Assembly (NCBI GenBank): GCA_022574495.1
Contig: JACZRW010000005.1
Location: 1 to 37,412, forward strand
Reading direction: 5' to 3'
Origin: Patescibacteria group bacterium
GTDB taxonomy: Bacteria > Patescibacteriota > Microgenomatia > Woykebacterales > RBG-16-39-9b
Length of the DNA: 37,412 bases
Shown: positions 1 to 7,967 of the stretch, in pieces
How the letters are laid out: each line of letters opens with the position of its first letter
Numbering within the stretch: the first letter of the stretch is position 1
Notes under the pieces: generated by a model
Database searches by the model: none
The model's input: only the letters and a program-made list of their open reading frames with translations
Told to the model about the DNA's origin: nothing
Translations under genes and position numbers: made by a program

Positions 1-31
1 AGACTCGAAGAGGCTTACTTTGGAGGAAATG

Positions 32-57
32 CCCCGATTTTGTCGGGGTTTTTCTTT
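32..57 (+). terminator. Rho-independent terminator of a gene lying before the window
   Basis: CCCCGA-TTTTG-TCGGGG stem followed by TTTTTCTTTT. Confidence 0.8.
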
Positions 58-62
58 TGGTG

Positions 63-134
63 AAAATAGATACATTTAGGTTTGGAGTGTAAAATAATTG
101 CCTAAAGAAGATTCGAATCCTATCCGGTTCCCCA
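63..134 (+). repeat. 72-bp direct repeat, copy 1, ending in a tRNA-3'-end-like sequence
   Basis: Matches 4009-4080 at 70/72 positions; tail TTCGAATCCTATCCGGTTCCCCA resembles T-loop, acceptor strand and CCA. Confidence 0.9.
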
Positions 135-176
135 AAAGCACTTGGAAAATCTCTTTTTTTTGTGTAAGATAGCTCG

Positions 177-851
177 ATGAGGGTAGGAATAATCCGATTT
201 CCTGGATCAAACTGTGATTTTGATACTTTTGGCTTTTTCAAGAAATTTGGCCACTCCCCCGAATTTATTTGGCATAAAGAGACAAAAGCAAAAAATTGGG
301 ATCTCCTCGTACTTCCCGGCGGGTTTGCCTTTGGGGATAGAGTATACGTGAAAGCCACTCACAATTATACGATTGATCCAGGTGAATTAGCTCTTAGATC
401 TCCAGTAATGAAAATAGTTTTCCACTTTGCCCGTAAGGATCTACCTGTCTTGGGCATATGTAATGGCTTCCAGATTTTGGTCAAAGCAAGACTATTACCA
501 GGAGAATTAAAGCAAAATTCCTCAAAGCGTTTCTTCTGTGATTTCACCCATTGCAGGGTTGTTGGAAAGTCATTTTTCGATAATGTACAAATGATAAACA
601 AAACTTATTTACTGCCTGTAGCTCACGGTTATGGAAAATTTGAAGTATCTAAGAGAAAATATGAGGATTTAAAAGGAAATGGCAACATTTTTTTAGAGTA
701 CGTAAAGTCAAACCCAAACGGCTCGTTTAAAAACATCGCCGGAGTGCGTAATAATAAAGGAAATATATTCGGATTAATGCCTCATCCAGAAAGAACCCCA
801 GACGGAAAGTTTTTTATGACAGCTTTGGAGAAATATGTTTCAAAAAGATGA
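177..851 (+). CDS. purQ: Phosphoribosylformylglycinamidine synthase subunit PurQ (class I glutamine amidotransferase)
   Basis: RFPGSNCD, LGICNGFQ nucleophile Cys, HGYGKF and MPHPER motifs. Confidence 0.9.
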   Translation: MRVGIIRFPGSNCDFDTFGFFKKFGHSPEFIWHKETKAKNWDLLVLPGGFAFGDRVYVKATHNYTIDPGELALRSPVMKIVFHFARKDLPVLGICNGFQILVKARLLPGELKQNSSKRFFCDFTHCRVVGKSFFDNVQMINKTYLLPVAHGYGKFEVSKRKYEDLKGNGNIFLEYVKSNPNGSFKNIAGVRNNKGNIFGLMPHPERTPDGKFFMTALEKYVSKR

Positions 852-2379
852 GATTCTAAAAACTCTCCGCAATTCAATGAGCAGCGAACATACAAGTTAC
901 AAAAGTACAAAAAAGTACTTGGCTACTCTACCAACTGGTGGAAAGCAAGTAATCCAGGGTCCTGGCGAAAATGCAGGGGTGATTGATCTTGGAGAAGGCT
1001 GGGCCCTTGTTTTCAGAATTGAAAGCCACAACCACCCTACTTTTATTAATCCTTATAAAGGTGCCGGTAGTGGTGTTGGTGGTATACTTAGGGACATTTT
1101 TACCCTGGGGGCAAGGCCAATAGCTCTTCTGGATATGCTCTATTTTGGAACTAATTCCCACTCAAAAGAGTTATTATGGAAAACGGTAAAAGGCATAGGA
1201 GACTACGGTAACTGTGTCGGCGTACCTACAATTGGTGGCCTTACCAAATTTGATAAAACCTACAATAACAATTGTTTGGTGAATGTATTTGCAGCTGGGT
1301 TGGTAAGAAAAGAAAACCTTGTTTTTGGTCGAGCCGAAACCCCAGGAAGCGATCTAATTTATGTAGGCGCCAGAACAGGAAAGGATGGAATAGGTGGGGC
1401 AGAAATGGCTTCTGGAAACCTAGAAAAATTGGACGAATCTTATGTGCAAGATGCAGACCCATTCCTGGAAAAACTCCTTTTGGAGGCCTGTTGTGAGTTA
1501 GCCGAAGAAGGTCTAGTTGAGGGTATGCAAGATATGGGTGCAGCAGGTCTTCTTTGTTCTACCTCTGAGACAGTTTTACGGGGTCGTAAAAGAATTAAAG
1601 GAAATTTAGGAGTAAAAATTCATTTAAACAAAGTGCCTCTAAAATCAAACAACATGTCGCCAACTGACATCCTACTATCAGAATCGCAGGAGCGGATGAT
1701 GATAATCGGAAAAAGAAAGTATAAGCAAAAAATATTAGATATTTTCCAAAAATGGGATCTGGAAGCTCATGTTATAGGAAAAATAACTAATGATGATAAG
1801 TACTAGATTGTTTATGACAAAGGCAGACAAAAAAATATTGAGGTCCAATTTCCACTAAACGAAGTCTTCCCAGAGCCAATTCAAGATTGGCCTCTAAAGC
1901 CCTGGAAACCACAGAAAACTAAAACGGTAGACCCAAATTCCAATTTAAAATCTAAAATATGGCATCAGTACGACTGGATGGTTGGTACGAGAACAGTTAA
2001 AGGACCTAATAAATCTGGTCAGTATGCCATCCTAGATCTCCCGGAGATTAAAAAGGAATTAGTTATTTCTTGGGCTTCGGATGAAGGGAAGTCAAACTCC
2101 AATCCAAAAAAAGGAATCCAGTTTGCCTTTGATAAGTGTATTCAAAGGATAAGGAAATTGCGTGCTACCCCTTTAGCATTAGTAAACTGCCTTAATTTTG
2201 GCCACCCTAAAAATTCGATGGGTGCCTTTGTTGAGACAATAGAAGGATTAAGAGAACGCTGCGAAAGTAAAAAAATACCAGTCGTTGGTGGTAATGTGAG
2301 CCTTTATAATTCACACGAAAACCACTCTATTAAACCAACTCCAGTCCTAGTTATGGTAGGTTTACGAAGTAATATTTGA
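835..2379 (+). pseudogene. purL: Degraded phosphoribosylformylglycinamidine synthase subunit PurL: in-frame TAG at 1804-1806 and missing C-terminal part
   Basis: SEHTSYKS, GPGENAG, ESHNHP, GVGGI, QDMGAAGL, SESQERM, then VVGGNVSLYN in the same frame after the TAG. The sequence between the TAG and the listed ORF at 1978 is open in that frame (IVYDKGRQKNIEVQFPLNEVF...YDWMVGT). It stops after PTPVLVMVGL, well short of a normal PurL C-terminus. Confidence 0.85.
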
Positions 2380-2573
2380 AGTTAGAACTGTTAAGTTCAC
2401 TATTTCCAGTTTTCCTTTTCCTAAATAGCCAAAACCAATCCCACAATGTTATACATAGAGACTATTTCCAAACATCCGAAGCCTTAGAAACGATCTCAAA
2501 GCGTAGTTGTAATTCTTAGCCTCAAAGAATTCCCCTTGAATATAAAGTACCATTATGAAATACTACAAATAAT

Positions 2574-3830
2574 ATGGAGGTGGACACTACAACACAAATT
2601 CAATCCCTCCAGTTATCAGGGCCTCCTCAGAATAAAACCCATTTACCCCTTGTTTTAATCATCCTAGGTATTCTTAAATTACTGTTTGTAATTGCGTTTG
2701 GATTTTCTGTGCTACCTCAAATGAATTTTTTAAACAGTTCTCTGGATACTTCTTTTAATCCCTTCTTGTCTTATTCTTTGCTTGGAGTTACCACTTTAAT
2801 AGCGATAACAGATATTGGTGTGGGGGTCTTCTTAACTAGAAAACAGAAAATTGCTCCTTTGGCAAAAAACTATAAAATGGCATCCGTTGTACTATTAATC
2901 GGAGGATTATTGCTGTTTGGTACAGTAAATGCTTTTCTGGTTCAATCAGTTATCTCGCCAATTTATAATCTTACGGGTAACCTTCAAGATGCGAAGAACA
3001 TTCCATCAGAGACCTCTGACACTACTATCGAGTATATTAATTCAGAGAATGGAATAATCGAAGGTTACGTAACTGATCTGTCATTAAAACCGCTTAATGA
3101 TGTTACTGTTTATGAGCAGAATAGGAAAATATCAACCAAAACAGATAGTAATGGATTTTTTACCTTTGAAGATGTAACTCCAGGCCAAGTTATGTTGAGT
3201 TTAACTTCCCCAGGATATACTTCTCCAATTCAAGGTTTCAATATTTCAGCGGGAATGAAAATAAAAAAGAAATTTACATTGAGCACGATTGGCACAGAGG
3301 CTGGAGGAGTAGAAGGTATAGTAACAGTTAATAATGTACCGCAGCAAAATATAGAGGTATTTACATTTGTAGGAGGAAAAATTACCAAAACCGTAACAGA
3401 TACCAGCGGCAAGTATGTCTTGCAAAACATTCCACCTGAAGATGGGTATAGAATTGTTGCAGCGAAGGATAATTATTCTCCAATAAGTGATATCGTTACA
3501 GTATCATCGAAAATTAATACCAAGGTTAATTTTAATTTCACAACCAAATTGAAGGGAATAACTGTAAATGGTTTTATCTCGAATACAGAAGGAGAAATTA
3601 TTACTAATGCGACGGTTGGTTTTGGATATAACTCATTGCTTAAAACATATAGTTCAAGCACAGGTTCAGATGCTACTGGTTTTTATCAAACGGGAGACTG
3701 GCAACAATCTCCTTGGCCTAGCAAAATTCCCATTGAAGTATCTGCTCCTGGATATAAAATGATACAGGACGAAATTTCGCCAGTTGTGGGTAATTCATAT
3801 ATTAAGCACTATATTTTGGAGAAAAATTAA
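2574..3830 (+). CDS. Membrane protein with N-terminal TM segments and repeated carboxypeptidase-regulatory-like (beta-sandwich) domains
   Basis: Hydrophobic N-terminus; repeated GxVTD..G.Y.F..V.PG-type motifs (GYVTDLSLKPLNDVTVYEQ...TDSNGFFTFEDVTPG). Confidence 0.7.
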   Translation: MEVDTTTQIQSLQLSGPPQNKTHLPLVLIILGILKLLFVIAFGFSVLPQMNFLNSSLDTSFNPFLSYSLLGVTTLIAITDIGVGVFLTRKQKIAPLAKNYKMASVVLLIGGLLLFGTVNAFLVQSVISPIYNLTGNLQDAKNIPSETSDTTIEYINSENGIIEGYVTDLSLKPLNDVTVYEQNRKISTKTDSNGFFTFEDVTPGQVMLSLTSPGYTSPIQGFNISAGMKIKKKFTLSTIGTEAGGVEGIVTVNNVPQQNIEVFTFVGGKITKTVTDTSGKYVLQNIPPEDGYRIVAAKDNYSPISDIVTVSSKINTKVNFNFTTKLKGITVNGFISNTEGEIITNATVGFGYNSLLKTYSSSTGSDATGFYQTGDWQQSPWPSKIPIEVSAPGYKMIQDEISPVVGNSYIKHYILEKN

Positions 3831-3966
3831 CTTGTAAACTTATTAAGTTATTGGGAAGATTTCTAATATATTAGTTCTGGATAAAGTATGATTTTATGCA
3901 AGTCGATGGTTCGAAAATCTTCAACTAGAGGTAGTCAAATTGACTATCATCTTCTCTTTAGGAGTT

Positions 3967-4014
3967 GAACCTAAAAGTATAGAGTAAGTACTTACTGAGG
4001 TTAAGTCTAAAATA
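3967..4014. repeat. 48-bp dispersed intergenic repeat, copy 1
   Basis: 40/48 match to 10157-10204. Confidence 0.6.
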
Positions 4015-4080
4015 GATACATTTAGGTTTGGAGTGTAAAATAACTGCCTAAAGAAGATTCGAATCCTATCCGGGTCCCCA
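4009..4080 (+). repeat. 72-bp direct repeat, copy 2, tRNA-3'-end-like tail
   Basis: 70/72 match to 63-134; tail TTCGAATCCTATCCGGGTCCCCA. Confidence 0.9.
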
Positions 4081-4447
4081 TTGCATTTGAATTGGCTGAA
4101 AATAACACAGGGGCTGGGTTAACGGAGATGTTTGGGCTTTATATTGAAAAAGATTACAGGCCCAGTGTGCCGCGGATGGCAACACACTGAGCCTTGAGGG
4201 ACTGGCGTGCTTCTTGGTTACACGGTTACTTACACTCCAAGCCCCAGATCCTGAAGTTGCAGAGCTGCGTCGGAACCAATTTCCGCAGGTGGCTCCTTGC
4301 ATGAACGGACTTGCACATCCAATTCGCCTGCAACTTCTCTCACCCATATTTATGAAGGTGGAGGCAGATTCCTGATGACCGAGCAGCGTGGCCTCAGGAG
4401 CAACCTCAATGCCGAGATCTTCCGTCTCTTTCCTACCTCCACCAATT
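4081..4447. ncRNA. Candidate structured noncoding RNA or GC-rich non-coding segment, class unknown
   Basis: Visibly more GC-rich than its surroundings, no credible ORF, several perfect inverted repeats: GAAGTTGCAG/CTGCAACTTC, GGTGGAGG/CCTCCACC, CAGTGTG/CACACTG, CGGAA/TTCCG. Confidence 0.35.
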
Positions 4448-4557
4448 TAACAGTATAACAAACAATTTAAACTTCTGGCATTTTTGGTGTAATAATCTCC
4501 ACTAACTGCAGCAGATCCCCTTGCATTTTCACTTGGTTAAAAAGTAAGATACAAATA

Positions 4558-5160
4558 ATGAAAATAGTTGGTATTGCAGGTGGATCAGGATCGGGGAAAT
4601 CCACTCTCGCCAAACAACTCGTTGAAAAATATCCAGATAAAATTGAGACGATCAATTTAGACAAATATAAAATCAGTAGTACTAATAAAGCCGATTTTCC
4701 TCTAGTTAATGGGATGGTTGATTGGGATAATCCAAGTATAACCAGATGGCAAAAATTGCTAAATAATATCAAAACTCTTCAGAATGGAACCCCAGTCACT
4801 ATCGAGATACGAAGCGTATTAAAACCTCAAGAACTCGTGTATATAAAGACAAAGCTTCATACTATATATTCAAAAGAAATACTAATAATCGATGGGTATT
4901 TATCTTTGTGGCATAAAGAGCTAAGAAGATTTTATATCAGGAAATATTTTTTACTTCTTGATCAGAAAACTCGTTTTCAAAGACGAGATAAAATTGTAGA
5001 TTTTGATTACGATAAGGAAATTCATGTTCCAGCCCACAACAAATACGTGGAACCCACCAAGAAGTTTGCAGATCTTGTTTTAGATGCATCAAAACTAAAT
5101 GTGAATCAAGTATTTGAGGAAGTAGAAGAAGATTTGAAGAAATCAGATTTACTCAAGTAG
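4558..5160 (+). CDS. Uridine kinase-like P-loop kinase
   Basis: GIAGGSGSGKST Walker A; overall udk/PRK-like layout (LIIDGYLSL, RxxRRD). Confidence 0.75.
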   Translation: MKIVGIAGGSGSGKSTLAKQLVEKYPDKIETINLDKYKISSTNKADFPLVNGMVDWDNPSITRWQKLLNNIKTLQNGTPVTIEIRSVLKPQELVYIKTKLHTIYSKEILIIDGYLSLWHKELRRFYIRKYFLLLDQKTRFQRRDKIVDFDYDKEIHVPAHNKYVEPTKKFADLVLDASKLNVNQVFEEVEEDLKKSDLLK

Positions 5161-5357
5161 CTTGCGTTATAAGTACCCAGCCAAAAGATTTGCCTCAAAA
5201 ATAACAGCCCAACTGATCATTGTACGACGTTAGTGGGATTATTTCTTAATAGGAGTAAAGTGTTTTGCGTCTTTCGAACTAATATCCTAGTAGTTACCTT
5301 TAGAAAATTCTAATCTTAACTAGGTAGATATTGGACTATCTAATGTTCATAGAATAA

Positions 5358-5999
5358 TCATCTAGTAAAATAAATATACTGAATTTTATACTCACCCTCC
5401 TCTTTGATTAAAATTGCTTCAACTTCTCCTTCACCACCCTCAGTATAAGTTATAGTTCCTGAATATTCATAAGTAGTTGGTCGTCCTGATTCTGCCTCTA
5501 TAAAAAAACCAGTTTGATCTAGTTTTTGAAAATCAGAATATTGCGATTTATATAAGGGTGTTTCACTATTGAAATCCTCAAACGTGGTAGATTGTTTGAA
5601 CTCATCAGAAGTTAATTTATAGGCAGACTCTAGATCACTACTAGAAACATACTGCAAAAAGGAAGTTACTTTTTGCTGAACCAGAGACGAATCTTTAACT
5701 CCTTGAAAAATCAGAAAACCGACAACACCGGCTCCTAGTAACAGAAGGGCTCCAACTATCGCTACAATAATTATTATTATTTTTGTCTTGGACTTTGGTT
5801 TTTCCGGCTGAATATCCGGCTGTTGCTGAACAAAGGATTGTTCTGGGGGTTGGGTTGGGGTAACTAGCGAAGAAATGGCGTCTTGTTCTGCCTGAATCGG
5901 CTGTTTGGGTGTTTCGTACGGTGAGTTTCCGGATGCTTCACCAGGTAATTCCCACGGAAGTTTATATTTCTTCGGTTGTGGTTTGGCAGGATCTTCCAT
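5358..5999 (-). CDS. Pro-rich N-terminus, single TM, extracytoplasmic domain protein of unknown function
   Basis: PxxP-rich N-terminus, KTKIIIIIVAIVGALLLLGAGVVGFLIF TM segment. Confidence 0.65.
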   Translation of the reverse strand: MEDPAKPQPKKYKLPWELPGEASGNSPYETPKQPIQAEQDAISSLVTPTQPPEQSFVQQQPDIQPEKPKSKTKIIIIIVAIVGALLLLGAGVVGFLIFQGVKDSSLVQQKVTSFLQYVSSSDLESAYKLTSDEFKQSTTFEDFNSETPLYKSQYSDFQKLDQTGFFIEAESGRPTTYEYSGTITYTEGGEGEVEAILIKEEGEYKIQYIYFTR

Positions 6000-6080
6000 C
6001 TAGATTAATTATACATTATTAGATTCTAAAGTTGGAAGTTGGGCCGAGCGTAGGGTGGAATTTACGGATTTATTCCTAGG

Positions 6081-6488
6081 TTAATTTAACAATTTTATCT
6101 TTGTAAAATGGCTCCTTAGCCTATTGTAGAGTTTTTTGTCGGCGGTGACAAAGCGGCAACGGAATTTCTCGGCTAAGCTAACGTAGGAGGAATCATAGGC
6201 AGAAATGTTAAATTTCTTAGCGAGATTCAGCGCATTTTTAAATTCATCGAAAGAAAAATTCACTATTTTTAAATCTAGATCGTGAAGGCTTTTCATTATT
6301 TTCAATCCTTCAGAAGCGGTAATGGCACTTTTAGTGGCCAGGACATTATTAACCTCGAAAAATAGCAGGCTTGGGGCAGATAAAACGTCCTTTCCCTCGA
6401 CATGAGAAGCCAAGTATTGACGAGCTTTTTCATTTTTGGCCTCAGGGATATACCACTTTAATACAACAGAGGAATCAACGACGATCAT
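6081..6488 (-). CDS. PIN-domain toxin, VapC family
   Basis: MIVVDSSVVLKWYIPE start; conserved acidic residues (FEVN, YDSSYVSLAE, VTADKKL). Confidence 0.88.
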   Translation of the reverse strand: MIVVDSSVVLKWYIPEAKNEKARQYLASHVEGKDVLSAPSLLFFEVNNVLATKSAITASEGLKIMKSLHDLDLKIVNFSFDEFKNALNLAKKFNISAYDSSYVSLAEKFRCRFVTADKKLYNRLRSHFTKIKLLN

Positions 6489-6792
6489 TATCGGTATCTT
6501 TCAAGATTTGTCCGGTTCTTTCTTCCCGCATTTTCCTAATAGTTTTTACTACATCCCAACCCGCGAGTTTCCCGCCGTATTTCCCTCGCCACTCATCAAT
6601 TTCTTGCGCGACCTTTCTTAAGCGGACTTTTCGTGACTCTTTAGAAATAGTTTCTTCATATTCTTCAACAGGAATAACAACCGCTAAGGGTTTAGATAGC
6701 CTTTCGATTAAATAGTGTTCTTTTTTCTTAGAAACTTCGTCTAAAATTGTTCCTAACCGGCTTCTTGCCTTCAAAGCACTGATTGTTTTCAT
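6475..6792 (-). CDS. Antitoxin, PhD/YefM-like
   Basis: MKTISALKARSRLGTILDEV...LIERLSKPLAVVIPVEEYE; overlaps the toxin start by 14 bp. Confidence 0.82.
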   Translation of the reverse strand: MKTISALKARSRLGTILDEVSKKKEHYLIERLSKPLAVVIPVEEYEETISKESRKVRLRKVAQEIDEWRGKYGGKLAGWDVVKTIRKMREERTGQILKDTDNDRR

Positions 6793-6841
6793 ATCATATA
6801 TAATATAGTATAGATTAGTTTACTGTCAATGATACTTTGAT

Positions 6842-7150
6842 CTAAGTGATGAAGGTTTGGGCGAAATTAATTAATTCTTCCTTAGTAGGGGCTCGACCTT
6901 CAAAGGCTAAAACTTCTTCAGACTTAGGGTTTAAAAATGTTGGTGTGAAAAGATATTCAGGATCAAATCCAAGTTTCTTATTGTTTTCAATAATTTTATC
7001 TTGATATTCTGAAATTAGTCTCGTACCTTCAGGAGAAGTTATATTGTGTCTTTCAAATTCGTAACCTTCATTTTCTAGTTCTGTTAATATCGGCTTTACC
7101 GCTTCGCAATTATCACAATTAACTTTCCAAAGCTCAATTAATTTTTTCAT
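6842..7150 (-). CDS. Thioredoxin/glutaredoxin-like protein
   Basis: KVNCDNCEAVKPIL CxxC motif, TPTF cis-Pro motif. Confidence 0.75.
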   Translation of the reverse strand: MKKLIELWKVNCDNCEAVKPILTELENEGYEFERHNITSPEGTRLISEYQDKIIENNKKLGFDPEYLFTPTFLNPKSEEVLAFEGRAPTKEELINFAQTFIT

Positions 7151-7153
7151 TCT

Positions 7154-7933
7154 TTAGATAAATTTGAATATTGCATTACTAATATAAAATATTCCTACTA
7201 AAAACAATACCATTGCGGAGACTTTCTTTATTTTTGGAGTAGCCGCCGAGATACCTTTGGGTAAACCCTTTACGTACCCAGTGAGACCCATGAAGACAAA
7301 CATCAGAGAGGCCATAACTGCCCCAGCAATAGCAAAACTAGTGATAGCCGGCTGAAAACCACCGCTAGTAAGAGCAGCCAAAGTTAAACCACCCAGTATG
7401 GGTATAGTGCAGCCAGAGCCGGCTAAAGTATAGCCAAATCCGTAAAGAAAGGCGTTTTTAAGGCCTCCTCCGCCTGTAGTAGCTATCTTTGGTGTCAGCT
7501 TTTCCAGAAGACCAAAGTGGAATTTATCAGAAATTTGATTGTAGGCTAAATAGATTAATAAAACGCCAATCACACCACGAATTATCCGTAAATTATTCTG
7601 GAGGAGTTCTCCTAAGGGTTGGCCAATAAACGCAATCACAAGGCCAACCAGCAGAAGTAGAGTGAGTAATCCACTAGCACTAACCAATCCAATCATAACG
7701 GGGCTTGCTTTAGCGTTTGACTTTAAATTAGCCGTTACCGCGGCCGGTAAAAGGGGAAAGGCGCAGGGTGAAAAGAAGCTAGCTAACCCGGCTACCACCG
7801 CTAGAGGGAAAAGGGAAAGTAATAGCTGGTCTTTGTTCATAAACCCAAGAAAGATGAAATATCCTAAAATACCAACTATTGCTAGTGTAATTACAGATAA
7901 AACTAACTTAAATAATCCTTTTGACTCTTGCAT
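7154..7933 (-). CDS. CcdA/DsbD-family transmembrane thiol transporter
   Basis: Multiple TM segments, FFSPCAFPLLP and AGSGCTIPI motifs. Confidence 0.8.
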   Translation of the reverse strand: MQESKGLFKLVLSVITLAIVGILGYFIFLGFMNKDQLLLSLFPLAVVAGLASFFSPCAFPLLPAAVTANLKSNAKASPVMIGLVSASGLLTLLLLVGLVIAFIGQPLGELLQNNLRIIRGVIGVLLIYLAYNQISDKFHFGLLEKLTPKIATTGGGGLKNAFLYGFGYTLAGSGCTIPILGGLTLAALTSGGFQPAITSFAIAGAVMASLMFVFMGLTGYVKGLPKGISAATPKIKKVSAMVLFLVGIFYISNAIFKFI

Positions 7934-7967
7934 AAATCTCCTATTTTACTGTCAACAGTTTTAACCT

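Noticed and set aside
365-601. Antisense ORFs opposite purQ, purL, S8 protease, comM, ABC genes and others
   Set aside because: No RBS or family motifs; they lie opposite well-supported genes and are expected by chance
1804-1806. TAG recoding or a genuinely split PurL
   Set aside because: TAG and TGA end other good genes (for example the uridine kinase-like gene ends in TAG), and PurL is also truncated at its C-terminus, so pseudogenisation is simpler
3900-3950. tRNA-like TTCGAAA loop at GATGGTTCGAAAATC
   Set aside because: T-stem does not pair and no acceptor/anticodon arms exist
4066-4347. 93-aa minus-strand ORF over the GC-rich segment
   Set aside because: Composition is not protein-like, no RBS, and it overlaps the repeat and perfect stems; better explained as noncoding sequence
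4009-4447. tmRNA, RNase P RNA or SRP RNA
   Set aside because: GGGGAC...GGATTCGAA on the minus strand near 4080 recalls a tmRNA 5' end, but no tag ORF or matching 3' end was found; RNase P and SRP consensus motifs are absent
6030-6060. Similarity of TTGGAAGTTGGGCC... to TTGGAAGTTGAACC... at about 10229
   Set aside because: Short and degenerate; orientation relative to genes differs, so a shared promoter is not supported
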